Assembly: GCF_022829545.1 (NCBI RefSeq) | Contig: NZ_JAKSYM010000353.1 | Span: forward strand, 1 to 56,943 | Direction: 5' to 3' | DNA from: Methylobacterium sp. J-030 | GTDB taxonomy: Bacteria > Pseudomonadota > Alphaproteobacteria > Rhizobiales > Beijerinckiaceae | Length of the DNA: 56,943 nucleotides | Position numbers and translations under genes: made by a program | Notes under the pieces: model-generated | The model's input: only the letters and a program-made list of their open reading frames with translations | What the model was told of the DNA's origin: nothing | Database searches by the model: none | In this document: piece after piece, positions 1 through 8,222 of the stretch | How positions within the stretch are numbered: position 1 is the stretch's first letter | How the letters are laid out: every line of letters begins with the position of its first letter

Positions 1-2
1 AC

Positions 3-653
3 GGCCCCGGAGCGGCGTTCCGGGATTGTCTGGGGCGTATCGGGCCGTATCCCGAGCGGAGACTTACGGCAGATGCGGTGAACACACTGCCTCCCCCCTC
101 GGCGGGAGACAGTGGCCCGCGCAGCGGGTCGGGATGGGGTAGCGACGGTGCAAGTGTGGGCGGCGGCCTTCATGAATCTCGCACCAAATCCGGAAGCCGG
201 GTTCCCCTCACCCGCCGCCTACTGACGCAGGAGCCACCCTCCCCCACAGAGGGGGGAGGGAGCGATGCGGAGACGACCGCCCCCAACGGCTGGTCCTGGG
301 GCCGCCTGCACCACGCTGTGTTCGCCCATCCCCTCACCGGCCTGAGGCCCGACCGCGCCTGGGATGTCGGCCCGTTCCCCGTGGGCGGCTCCGCGGCATC
401 GGTCATGCACGCGGAGTACCGGACCGATACGTTCCGGCTCACCCACGGCGCCTCGTTCCGCATGATCGTGGACGTGGGCGACTGGGACCGCTCGGTCTTC
501 GTCAACGTGCCGGGCCAGTCCGGTGACCCGGGCAGCCCGCACTACGCCGACCTCGCCCCGGTCTGGGGCCGCCAGGACCATGTGCCGATGCTCTACGGCC
601 GCGCGGCCGTCGACGCCGCCACCGAGACGATCATCGCGTTGACCCCCGCCTGA
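3..653 (+). CDS. Penicillin acylase family protein, C-terminal part (5' end outside window)
   Basis: This is the end of an Ntn-hydrolase of the penicillin amidase family, which hydrolyses amides of acylated amines in the periplasm. From about position 285 to the stop the translation matches the family's C-terminal end: WSWGRLHHAVFAHPL, then GPFPVGGSAASV, GASFRMIVDVGDWD, NVPGQSGDPGSPHY and a final segment ending IIALTPA. The nucleophile and most of the protein lie upstream of the window. The frame is open back to base 3, but the roughly 60 residues encoded by 88-263 are low-complexity and come from an intergenic-type palindromic repeat that appears inserted in frame. The identity of bases 3-87 as acylase sequence is uncertain. 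The stop lies 32 bases before the M81 peptidase gene, so the two may be cotranscribed. Confidence 0.75.
   Translation, partial: GPGAAFRDCLGRIGPYPERRLTADAVNTLPPPSAGDSGPRSGSGWGSDGASVGGGLHESRTKSGSRVPLTRRLLTQEPPSPTEGGGSDAETTAPNGWSWGRLHHAVFAHPLTGLRPDRAWDVGPFPVGGSAASVMHAEYRTDTFRLTHGASFRMIVDVGDWDRSVFVNVPGQSGDPGSPHYADLAPVWGRQDHVPMLYGRAAVDAATETIIALTPA
88..263. repeat. Palindromic intergenic-type repeat inserted inside the acylase frame
   Basis: This stretch begins with CTCCC...GGGAG (91-108) and ends with the hairpin CCCTCCCC (238-245) / GGGGAGGG (253-260). Between them is GC-rich DNA with no protein-family character. A related hairpin lies in the intergenic region near 3673-3700. The length keeps the surrounding acylase frame open. 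Confidence 0.55.
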
Positions 654-685
654 CCGGGCGGCCGGGACGGAGTGGGACTGAAACC

Positions 686-2182
686 TTGAAGATCTTCATC
701 GCCGGCCTCGCCACCGAGACCAACACCTTCGCGCCGCTGCCCACGGGTCGCGCGGCCTTCCATGCCGATTATGCCCGACGGGACGGCACCCGGAATTCGC
801 CGAGCCTCAGCAATATCGGCCTGAAGGCCTGGCGCGAACGCGCCGAGGCCGACGGCCACGCGGTTGTCGAGAGCCTCTCGACCTTCGCGCAGCCCGGCGG
901 GATCACCCTGCGGGCCGTCTACGAGGAGCTGCGCGACGCCCTGCTGGAGGATCTGACGGCGGCCCTGCCGGTCGACGCGGTGCTGCTGTTCATGCACGGC
1001 GCCATGGTGGCCGAGGGCTACGACGATTGCGAGGGCGACACCCTGGAGCGGGTCCGCGCGATCGTCGGGCCGGACGCGACGATCGGCGTCGAGCTCGACC
1101 TGCACTGCCATCTCACCGAGACGATGCGGCGGAGCGCCGACGTCATCGTGATCTACAAGGAATACCCCCACACCGACATCGTCGACCGCGCCCGCGACCT
1201 CTATCCGCTGGTGATCCGGACCGTCTCAAAGGAAATCCGGCCGGTCATGGCCTATGCCGATTGCCGGATCGTCAACATGTGGCGCACCAGCCGCGAGCCG
1301 GTCGCGGGCTTCGTGCGCCGGATGGAATCGCTGGAGGGGAAGGACGGCATCCTGTCGGTCTCGTTCGGGCACGGCTTCCCCTGGGGCGACGTGGCCGATG
1401 TCGGCGCCAAGATGCTCGTCGTCGCCGATGGCGATGCCGGCAAGGCCCAGGCGCTCGCCGACGAACTCGCCGGCGCCGTCTGGGCGATGCGTGAGGAAGC
1501 GGCGAGCCGCTGCGATACGATCGATGCCGCCATCGATGCGGCGCTGGCCTCCGACGACCCACGCCCGATGGTGCTCGCCGACTTCGCCGACAATGCCGGC
1601 GCGGGCGCCCCGTCGGACAACACCGCGATCCTCGCCCGCCTCGCCGAGCGCGGCATCCGGGACGTCGCCCTCGGCCTGATCTGGGATCCCGGCGCGGTCG
1701 GGATCTGCCACGAGGCCGGGCTCGGAGCGCGCTTCACGCTCCGGATCGGCGGCAAATGCGGCGTCACCTCGGGCGATCCCGTGGACCTGCGCGTCACCGT
1801 GCGCGGCCTCTCGGCGGACCACAGCCAGACGGGCCTCAGCGGCGGCCGGGCACAGCTCGGCCCCGCCGCCTGGGTCGAGGCGGACGGGATCCACGTCGTG
1901 CTGACCCACCGGCGCCAGCAGGCCTTCGCGCCGGACGCCTTCACGGGGCTCGGGCTCACCCTCGACGACAAGCGGATCGTCGTGGTGAAGTCGATGCAGC
2001 ACTTCTACGCCGCCTTCGCGCCCGTCGCGAGCGAGGTCCGCTACGTGGCGGCGCCCGGCGCGGTCCCGCCGGATTACGGTGCCATCCCCTACACCAAGCG
2101 CTCGGGCCTCTACTGGCCGCGGGTCGCCGATCCGTTCGCCGATCCCTGCGCCGACCCTTGCGCCGAAGAGGCCGCCCGATGA
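686..2182 (+). CDS. M81 family metallopeptidase (MlrC/microcystinase C-like)
   Basis: This 498-residue protein is a zinc-dependent amidohydrolase/peptidase of family M81, the family of MlrC, which cleaves linearised microcystin peptides. Family features are the N-terminal MKIFIAGLATETNTF, the motif MHGAMVAEGYDDCEGD, the metal-site region ELDLHCHLTE, KEYPHTD, and ADFADNAGAGAPSDNT at the start of the second domain. The start is a TTG at 686, because the family N-terminus begins exactly there. The stop overlaps the start of the next gene by four bases (ATGA), so the two are translationally coupled. In many Rhizobiales such proteins sit beside peptide transporters and M20 peptidases, so a role in catabolism of modified peptides is likely. 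The true substrate cannot be read from sequence. Confidence 0.88.
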   Translation: MKIFIAGLATETNTFAPLPTGRAAFHADYARRDGTRNSPSLSNIGLKAWRERAEADGHAVVESLSTFAQPGGITLRAVYEELRDALLEDLTAALPVDAVLLFMHGAMVAEGYDDCEGDTLERVRAIVGPDATIGVELDLHCHLTETMRRSADVIVIYKEYPHTDIVDRARDLYPLVIRTVSKEIRPVMAYADCRIVNMWRTSREPVAGFVRRMESLEGKDGILSVSFGHGFPWGDVADVGAKMLVVADGDAGKAQALADELAGAVWAMREEAASRCDTIDAAIDAALASDDPRPMVLADFADNAGAGAPSDNTAILARLAERGIRDVALGLIWDPGAVGICHEAGLGARFTLRIGGKCGVTSGDPVDLRVTVRGLSADHSQTGLSGGRAQLGPAAWVEADGIHVVLTHRRQQAFAPDAFTGLGLTLDDKRIVVVKSMQHFYAAFAPVASEVRYVAAPGAVPPDYGAIPYTKRSGLYWPRVADPFADPCADPCAEEAAR

Positions 2183-3315
2183 TCCCGGACCTGGACTTCG
2201 AAACGGACAAGATTCTCGCGACGCTGCGCCCCTGGGTCGAGTGCGAGAGCCCGACCTACGATGCGGCCGCGGTCAACCGGATGATGGGCGTAGCCGCCCG
2301 GGACCTCGCCCTCCTGGGGGCGCAGGTCGAGACCATCCCCGGGCGGATGGGCCTGAGCGACTGCGTCCGTGCGCGCTTCGCGCATCCGCGTCGCGATGAA
2401 CCGGGGATCCTGATCCTCGGCCATCTCGACACCGTCCACCCGGTGGGGACGCTCAGCGCCCTGCCCTGGCGGATCGAGGGCGAGCGCGCCTACGGGCCAG
2501 GCATCCTCGACATGAAGGGCGGCAACGTGATCGCGCTGGCGGCGATCCGTGCGCTCGCGGCGGCCGGCATCGAGACGCCGCTGCCGGTCACCGTGCTGTT
2601 CACCGGCGACGAGGAGGTCGGCAGCCCCTCGACCCGCGACCTGATCGAGGCCGAGGCCGCCCGCCACGCCTTCGTGCTGGTGCCGGAGCCCGGCCAGCCG
2701 GAGAACGGCGTGGTCACCGGCCGCTACGCCATCGCGCGGTTCGATCTGGAGGCGACCGGCCGCCCGAGCCATGCCGGCTCCGCCCCGCATGAGGGGCGTT
2801 CGGCGATCCGCGCCATGGCGCGCATGATCCTCGCCATCGACGCCCTATCGGATGCCGACTGCACCTTCTCCACCGGCATCGTCTCCGGTGGCCAATGGGT
2901 CAATTGTGTGCCGACGGTCTGCCGCGGGCAGGCGCTCAGCATGGCCAAGCGCCAGGCCGACCTCGACCGCGGCGTCGCGCGGATGCTGGCCCTTTCGGGC
3001 GAGGAGGACGGCGTCCGCTCCACCGTGACCCGGGGCGTGACCCGGCCGGTCTGGGAGCCGGACGCCGGCTGCATGGCCCTGTACGCCCGGGCGCGCGCGC
3101 TGAGTGAGGCGCTCGGCCACCCCCTGCCGCACCGCAGTGCCGGCGGCGGCTCGGACGGCAACTTCACGGGCGCCAACGGCATCCCGACGCTGGACGGCCT
3201 CGGCCCCCTCGGTCAGGGCTACCACACCCTGGAGGAGCACGTGCTGATCGAGACGCTGCCCCGGCGGGCGCGGCTGTTCGCGGCACTGCTGGCGACTCTC
3301 GGGGCGGCGATGTAG
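2179..3315 (+). CDS. M20 family peptidase / ArgE-DapE-type deacylase
   Basis: This is a 378-residue zinc hydrolase of the M20 (ArgE/DapE/CPG2) family that removes acyl or amino-acid groups from amides. Visible motifs are GHLDTVHPVG with the first metal His and Asp, GPGILDMKGG with the bridging Asp, GDEEVGSP with the catalytic and metal Glu pair, VPEPGQP, and the late SAGGGSDGNF. A bacterial dimerisation domain lies between, beginning near RFDLEATGRPSHAG. The ATG at 2179 overlaps the M81 stop, giving a tight two-gene unit. With the acylase upstream and the amidase downstream it suggests stepwise hydrolysis of amide-linked compounds. Carboxypeptidase G2-like activity is one alternative. Confidence 0.87.
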   Translation: MIPDLDFETDKILATLRPWVECESPTYDAAAVNRMMGVAARDLALLGAQVETIPGRMGLSDCVRARFAHPRRDEPGILILGHLDTVHPVGTLSALPWRIEGERAYGPGILDMKGGNVIALAAIRALAAAGIETPLPVTVLFTGDEEVGSPSTRDLIEAEAARHAFVLVPEPGQPENGVVTGRYAIARFDLEATGRPSHAGSAPHEGRSAIRAMARMILAIDALSDADCTFSTGIVSGGQWVNCVPTVCRGQALSMAKRQADLDRGVARMLALSGEEDGVRSTVTRGVTRPVWEPDAGCMALYARARALSEALGHPLPHRSAGGGSDGNFTGANGIPTLDGLGPLGQGYHTLEEHVLIETLPRRARLFAALLATLGAAM

Positions 3316-3816
3316 ACCCGACGGGCCGCCCGGCTCGGAGGTGACGACGCCCGGCGATGGACATGCGTCATCCTCCCCGTTCGCCTTTCGGCGCGGGGGC
3401 ATGGCCCAAGAGACGACACGAGAGACGACATGAGGGACGCGGGACCCCGCGGGAACCCAGGTGTCGGCCAAGTGACGCGCGGGATCCGATCCCCGCGGCG
3501 CCCCGCGGCACCGCCCGCCCGCAGACCCGCCCGGTCAGCCACCGGGCGGGCCCCCGCGGGACGCTGCAGGACCACCCCGCGGGACAGCCCGGCAGCGCCG
3601 CGGACAGGTGGCGGCGAATGAGTACGAAAGAGGACCATTTTCAAGGCCGGGCGGGCGATCGGGCGGCCGGTTCCCTCTCCCCCTCTGCCGGGGAGGGAGG
3701 GCGCGTGGTCGCCTCGAATGGCCGTCCCGCTCAACCGACCGGTGAGGCCCGGCTCGTCCGAGGACCCGATGAAACCGCTGGGGCGGAGCCTTTTGGAAAC
3801 CCGGGTCACGAGACAT
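3316..3816. other. Gene-free interval with a palindrome between convergent genes
   Basis: No convincing gene lies between the M20 peptidase and the amidase, which converge here. The interval holds a GC-rich hairpin near 3673-3700 (CCCTCTCCCC against GGGGAGGGAGG). Close to its end is GGAAACCCGGGT, resembling the edge of the 110-base repeat family found at 13211, 16381 and 56566. Frames that stay open here are low-complexity arginine/proline translations. Confidence 0.5.
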
Positions 3817-5208
3817 TCAGACCGGATCGACCGGCATCTCCGGTACCCCGCCCGCCTCGATCGCCGCCCCGGCGGCGAGGCACAGGTCTTCGCGATAGCG
3901 AGCCGCCACGAGCTGCACGCCCACGGGCGTGCGCCCGACGAGGCCCGTGGTCACCGTCAGCCCGGGGATCCCGAGGGGCGCCAGCCCGACCTGAAGCAGG
4001 TTCGCCTCGAAGGCCCGGGCGATGCCGGCCTCCGTCCGGTCGAGCCCGTCCGGGAACGGCAGCTCGGCCGAGACCGGCACGAGCAGCACCGGATTCTCGG
4101 TCAGGAATTGCGACCATTCCCGGGTCAGGGTGGCCCGCCGCGTCAGCGCCTGTGCGATCGCGTCCGGCGCCATCGCCTCGGCCCGCTTCCGAAAACTTTC
4201 CAGGAGATCGATCGCCGCCGGGTCGCCCTCGCGCTCCGCCGCGTCTCGGACGGCCGCGTAACCGTCGCCCAGCCAGAGCTGGAGCTGGAGTTCGCTCGCC
4301 TCGCGGATCGGGGGCGTGTCGGCGATTTCCCTCACGCTCCAGCCGGCCTCCGACAGCCGGCGGGCCGAGTCCCGCAGGGCGGCCTCGACCTCCGGTCCGG
4401 TGGCGAGGCCGCCCGGCCGCACGCACAGGGCGACCCGGCGCGGGACATCCGGACCGTCGAGCGGCGCCGGCACCCACCAGGGGTCGCGCGGATCGGGGGC
4501 CGCCATGGATTCCAGGGCGAGGCGCAGATCCGCGATGCTGCGGGCGAGCGGCCCCGACACAGCCATGAGCTGCGGCCCGATCCCGCGTTCCGGTGAGGAG
4601 GGGTTCCAGGCCGGGATGCGGCCGAGGCTCGGGCGCAGGCCGTGCACGCCGCAGGCATAGGCCGGGTAGCGCACCGAGCCGGCGATGTCGGTGCCGTGGG
4701 CGATCGCCCCGATCCCGGCCGCCACCGCGGCGCCGGCCCCGCCCGACGAGCCCCCCGGCGTCAGCGCCGGATCGCGCGGGTTCTTCGTGGCGCCGTGGAG
4801 CTGGTTGGTGGTGAACCAGCGCAACGAGAAGGCCGGCGTGTTGGTCCGCCCGAGCAAAACCGCTCCGGCCCGGCGGAGATTGGCGACCACGGGATTATCG
4901 TCCCGGGCGACGAGGTCGCGCTGGAGCCGCAGCCCGTTGGTGGTCGCGTGATCGCGCTGGTCGGCGTTCACCTTCACGGTCACCGGCACGCCCGCCAGCG
5001 GCCCCAGGGTCTCGCCCCGGCCGCGGGCGGCATCGACGGCGTCCGCCTGCGCCAGCACCTCCTCCGGGCGATGCTCGACCACGGCGTTGATCCGGCCGTT
5101 CACCGCGTCGAGCCGGTCCAGCGCCGCCTGGGCGACCTCCCGGGCCGAGACCCGGCCGCTTCGAATCAGGTCCGCGAGGTCGGTCGCCGTCAGACGCCAG
5201 AGTTGCAT
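3817..5208 (-). CDS. Amidase-signature family amidase
   Basis: This 463-residue enzyme belongs to the amidase signature family (glutaminyl-tRNA amidotransferase A, AtzF and fatty acid amide hydrolase relatives). The Ser-cisSer-Lys triad is visible: Lys in GVPVTVKVN near residue 80, cis-Ser in the glycine-rich TPGGSSGGAGAA, and the nucleophile Ser in GTDIAGSVRYPA. I chose the ATG at 5208 because the family N-terminus (LWRLTATDLADLIRSGRVSAREV) begins there. The open frame upstream of it is not family-like. No gatB or gatC is nearby, so a catabolic amidase is more likely than the tRNA amidotransferase. It converges on the M20 gene and may act on related amides. Confidence 0.88.
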   Translation of the reverse strand: MQLWRLTATDLADLIRSGRVSAREVAQAALDRLDAVNGRINAVVEHRPEEVLAQADAVDAARGRGETLGPLAGVPVTVKVNADQRDHATTNGLRLQRDLVARDDNPVVANLRRAGAVLLGRTNTPAFSLRWFTTNQLHGATKNPRDPALTPGGSSGGAGAAVAAGIGAIAHGTDIAGSVRYPAYACGVHGLRPSLGRIPAWNPSSPERGIGPQLMAVSGPLARSIADLRLALESMAAPDPRDPWWVPAPLDGPDVPRRVALCVRPGGLATGPEVEAALRDSARRLSEAGWSVREIADTPPIREASELQLQLWLGDGYAAVRDAAEREGDPAAIDLLESFRKRAEAMAPDAIAQALTRRATLTREWSQFLTENPVLLVPVSAELPFPDGLDRTEAGIARAFEANLLQVGLAPLGIPGLTVTTGLVGRTPVGVQLVAARYREDLCLAAGAAIEAGGVPEMPVDPV

Positions 5209-5516
5209 GATGGATCCTTTCGAGCGCCCCGCCGGGGCCGGGTCCGCCCGGCGATTCGCGCCATCGGACGGGGTGGTAGCAGTGCATTCAATATGCAGGC
5301 CATCCGCCGCTTTTTTGCGCATCGCAGGATCGTCAGCCAGGTCAACGATTTGCCGCGGCGCAGCAGAAATACCTAAGCATTCATCCGTATCCAGCCCTTG
5401 CCAGTGTAAATCCGATCGATAACCTGTCGTTGTTCGGACGTTCGACCGGCCGATTTACGAGGGAGGGACGATCTCCTCAGTCCACGGCAAGCAACCTCTC
5501 ACACAGGAAAAGACCC
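5209..5516. other. Divergent intergenic region without gene
   Basis: This region separates the amidase start from the small protein gene at 5517. It must contain both promoters. The only clear signal is a Shine-Dalgarno-like ACAGGAAAAG shortly before the small gene. Confidence 0.4.
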
Positions 5517-5666
5517 ATGGCAGAGGTGATTCGCGTCAAGCCGACGCATGATGGCACGTACACCGTGTATCGCGGAACTCTGGCGGTGATCTGCGGCCTG
5601 ACCCGGCTCCAGGCCGAGCGCTACGAGGCCAGCCTGAACCGGCAGCAGCGCCCGGCCGCCGCCTGA
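5517..5666 (+). CDS. Small conserved-type hypothetical protein (49 aa)
   Basis: This short protein begins MAEVIRVKPTHDGTYTVYRG and ends in an alanine/proline tail. It has no membrane segment, no signal peptide and no cysteine. The first two thirds look like a compact beta-rich fold, followed by an amphipathic helix (RLQAERYEASLNRQQ). The ATG at 5517 follows a good ribosome binding site, ACAGGAAAAG, and the open frame upstream of it is not protein-like. The gene stands alone and converges with the metallophosphoesterase six bases away. Function is unknown. Confidence 0.6.
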   Translation: MAEVIRVKPTHDGTYTVYRGTLAVICGLTRLQAERYEASLNRQQRPAAA

Positions 5667-5671
5667 TCGGA

Positions 5672-6580
5672 TCAGGCGACATCGACGGGGCCGAGGTCGC
5701 ACATCGTGCCCTCGGCGCCCAGTCCGCGTCGCCGAGCGCTGAGCGCGTAGCCGTGCTCCGCCCGGGCGACCTCGTAGAGGATGTAGGAAGCCCGGCGCGT
5801 GGCGATCACCCCGTGCCCATCCGCCCTGGCCGAGGCCGAGGAGACGCCGACGACCGGCACGCCGCGCCCGTCGGGTCCCGGGATGCGGACGCTGCTGATC
5901 ACGTGGTTATGGCCGTGCAGGATCAGGTCCGCGCCCGCGCGCCCGATCATCGCCGTGAATTCTGCCGCGTCGGTCAGCTCGCGCCCCGGGGCCGCGCCGC
6001 CCGGCTGCGGCGGGTGATGGATCAGCACCACCCGGAACGGCCGCCCCGGCTCGGTGGCCAGCGCCTGCAGCAGGGCTTCGGCCCCGGCCAGTTGCGGCGC
6101 GCCGAGGCGGCCCGTGGCCACGAAGGGTTTCGTCGGGATCGCGCTCGACAGGCCGACGAGGGCGAGCGGCCCGCGCCGCCGCAGATAGGGGAAGCGCCCG
6201 ACCGATCCCGAATCGTCGCCCGTGTAGGCGCCGCAGGCGTCGAGCAGCCCCTCCAGGGAGCCGCGGACATAGGCATCGTGATTGCCCGGCACGAAGCTCA
6301 CCGCCTCCGGTGAGCCCAGGGCCTCCAGGAAGGTGCGTGCGGTGGCCCACTCGCTGGGGAGCCCGATGTTGCACAGGTCGCCCGTGCAGGCGACGTGTCC
6401 GGCCCCCTGCCCTTTCAGGTCGGCCACCAGGGCCTCCAGCACGGTCATGTCGTGGCTGCGCGACCGGCCGCGCCGCCAGTTGGCGTAGCCGGTCGCCCGC
6501 TTGCCGATGAGCTGATGCAGGCGCACCCGGCCGAGCGGGCCGACATGCGGGTCGCTGAGATGGGCGAGGCGGAAGGTCAA
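5672..6580 (-). CDS. Metallophosphoesterase (calcineurin-like)
   Basis: This 302-residue cytoplasmic phosphoesterase shows the full dimetal signature in order: LSDPHVG (D-x-H), CTGDLCNIG (GD), VPGNHDAYV (GNHD), VLIHHPP, and LHGHNHV (GHxH). These residues coordinate two metal ions in phosphodiesterases and phosphatases of the calcineurin superfamily. The protein starts directly with MTFRLAHLSDPH, as is usual for this subgroup, which includes CpdA-like and LpxH-like enzymes. Its substrate cannot be assigned. It lacks the LpxH-specific context: waaA and lpxK follow within 3 kb but on the opposite strand. A gap of 74 bases separates it from the iron transporter gene upstream on the same strand. 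Confidence 0.9.
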   Translation of the reverse strand: MTFRLAHLSDPHVGPLGRVRLHQLIGKRATGYANWRRGRSRSHDMTVLEALVADLKGQGAGHVACTGDLCNIGLPSEWATARTFLEALGSPEAVSFVPGNHDAYVRGSLEGLLDACGAYTGDDSGSVGRFPYLRRRGPLALVGLSSAIPTKPFVATGRLGAPQLAGAEALLQALATEPGRPFRVVLIHHPPQPGGAAPGRELTDAAEFTAMIGRAGADLILHGHNHVISSVRIPGPDGRGVPVVGVSSASARADGHGVIATRRASYILYEVARAEHGYALSARRRGLGAEGTMCDLGPVDVA

Positions 6581-6654
6581 CGCCGGGAATCACGCGCGGG
6601 ACGGCCAGGACAAGGCCGGGAACGGCCTTCGCATCGCGGGCGCGGGCCCCGCCG

Positions 6655-7191
6655 TCAAGCACTTCCGATCAGCATGCCCACGATCAGCACCAGCGCACCG
6701 CCGAGCATCACCTGCAGGGCGGCCCGCCAGAACGGCGTCGCCATGAAGCGCGTGCGGACCGCCGCGATGACGGCGAGTTCGACCACGACGACCAGCACGG
6801 CGAGGCTCGTGGCGAGCCAGAACGGGTTCGGCCAGCCGGCGGGCAGCGTGTCGGGAATCGCGTAAGGTAGCGTGTGGCCGAGGCCGCCCAGCGTCGTCAT
6901 CACGCCGCAGACGAGGCCCCGGATCCAGGGATCGCCGCGACCGGTGACGCTGCCGTCGTCCGACAGGGCCTCGGTGAACCCCATGCTGATCCCCGCCCCG
7001 ACCGAGGCCGCGAGGCCCACCAGGAAGGTCGCGCCGTTGTGGCCCGTCGCGAAGGCCGCCGCGAAGATCGGCGCGAGCGTCGAGACCGAGCCGTCGATCA
7101 GGCCGGCGAGGCCGGGCTGCACATAGCGCAGGACGAAGGCGCGGCGGGCCTCCGCGGCCGGCGCGGCGGTGACCTCGAGGACGGCTGCCAT
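6655..7191 (-). CDS. VIT1/CCC1-type membrane protein, like the MbfA iron exporter domain
   Basis: This 178-residue integral membrane protein resembles the C-terminal transporter part of MbfA, the membrane-bound ferritin-like iron exporter of Rhizobiales. Shared features are RRAFVLRYVQPGLAGLIDGSVSTLAPIFAAA, with the polar Asp in the first membrane helix, GHNGATFLVGLAASVGAGISMGFTEALSDDG, and hydrophobic helices at about 100-115, 125-147 and 157-176. The N-terminal ferritin-like domain of MbfA is missing, so this is a transporter-only version. A strong ribosome binding site (AAAGGAG) precedes the ATG. Upstream lie two inverted ICE-like sites, which would fit control by Irr. Iron or manganese export is inferred. 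Confidence 0.8.
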   Translation of the reverse strand: MAAVLEVTAAPAAEARRAFVLRYVQPGLAGLIDGSVSTLAPIFAAAFATGHNGATFLVGLAASVGAGISMGFTEALSDDGSVTGRGDPWIRGLVCGVMTTLGGLGHTLPYAIPDTLPAGWPNPFWLATSLAVLVVVVELAVIAAVRTRFMATPFWRAALQVMLGGALVLIVGMLIGSA

Positions 7192-7204
7192 CTCTATTCT
7201 CCTT

Positions 7205-7244
7205 TCTAGATCGATTCCAATCTATAGTCTGGAATAGATCTAAA
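7205..7244. promoter_or_regulatory. Two inverted ICE-like (Irr-type) operator sites
   Basis: A 13-base inverted repeat, TAGATCGATTCCA (7207-7219) and TGGAATAGATCTA (7230-7242), matches at 12 of 13 positions around a 10-base spacer. Each arm with its flanks resembles the rhizobial iron control element TTTAGAA-N3-TTCTAAA as I remember it, with about 13 of 17 bases agreeing. It sits 14-53 bases upstream of the VIT-like gene. Assignment to Irr is inference; the inverted repeat itself is seen. Confidence 0.5.
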
Positions 7245-7436
7245 CAAGGCGTCCCGCCGTGTTTTCGCCGCGCCGCGGGAGCATCCGCGTCGCCCCGGGC
7301 CGGCGGCGGCGGCGGTGCGTCGAGCGCGCAGGTTGTGATCCGGTCCGATTGTCTCGTCTCATGCGCGGGGGCTAGAGCATGTGCGATCGATGTCGATCCG
7401 GAACTGATCGGGTGGCCCGGCCATCCCAGGCGTGAC

Positions 7437-8222
7437 ATGAGCCTCGGCAAGCGTTTTCTTCGTCGGCCCGCCGTGCAGCGTCTGCTGGGCCGTCTCGCGG
7501 CGGACTACCTGCGGCTGGTGCGGCGGACCAACCGCTTCGCGGTCTACGCCGGCAGCGCGTCGCCCGGACGGGCCGATGCCTGGATCGACGCCTGCACGCC
7601 GATGATCGCCGGCATGTGGCACGGCCAGCACATCATGATGCCGCTGCTGCGCCGCCGGACCGATCGGGTCGCCACGATCATCTCGCGGAACGCGGACGGC
7701 AACATCAACACCATCGCGCTGGAACGGCTCGGGGTGCGGGTGATCCGGGCCTCGGGGGCCCGCGGCAGGACCCGGGCGACGGATGTCCGCGCCAAGGGTG
7801 GGGCCGAGGGCCTGCGGGCGATGCTGCGGGCGCTTAAGGACGGCGAATCCGTGGCCTTCAGCGCGGACGTGCCAAAGGTCTCGCGGCGGTGCGACGCCGG
7901 GATCCTGACGCTGGCCCGCCTCTCGGGCCGGCCGATCGTGCCGGCGGCCGTGGTGACGAGCCGGCACCTGCGCTTCACGTCCTGGGACCGCGCCTGCCTC
8001 GGCCTGCCGTTCGGGCGCGGCGCGATCGTGCTGGGCGATCCGATCTACGTTCCGCGCGACAGTGCGGGCGAAGCGTTCGAGACGCTCCGGCGCTTCGTCG
8101 AGGCCGAGATGAACCGGGTCCATGCCCGCGCCTACGCCCTGGTCGGGCGCGCCGACCGGGCGGCGCTCTACCGCGATGCGCCGCCGGTCGACGCCGCCGC
8201 GCCGGTGGGAGACGCCGCGTGA
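7437..8222 (+). CDS. DUF374 lysophospholipid acyltransferase family protein
   Basis: This 261-residue protein has the DUF374 acyltransferase signature: MIAGMWHGQHIMMP, with the H-x4-D/H-type region, TIISRNADGNINTIALERLGVRVIRAS, and a later GESVAFSADVPKVSRRCDAGILTLARLSGRPIVP. In alphaproteobacteria a DUF374 gene commonly precedes waaA and lpxK, as here, and its product is thought to act on lipid A or a related lipid. The ATG at 7437 (MSLGKRFLRRP) was preferred over the more distal GTG at 7335, whose extra 34 residues are not family-like. The stop overlaps the GTG start of waaA (GTGA), so the genes are coupled. Confidence 0.85.
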   Translation: MSLGKRFLRRPAVQRLLGRLAADYLRLVRRTNRFAVYAGSASPGRADAWIDACTPMIAGMWHGQHIMMPLLRRRTDRVATIISRNADGNINTIALERLGVRVIRASGARGRTRATDVRAKGGAEGLRAMLRALKDGESVAFSADVPKVSRRCDAGILTLARLSGRPIVPAAVVTSRHLRFTSWDRACLGLPFGRGAIVLGDPIYVPRDSAGEAFETLRRFVEAEMNRVHARAYALVGRADRAALYRDAPPVDAAAPVGDAA

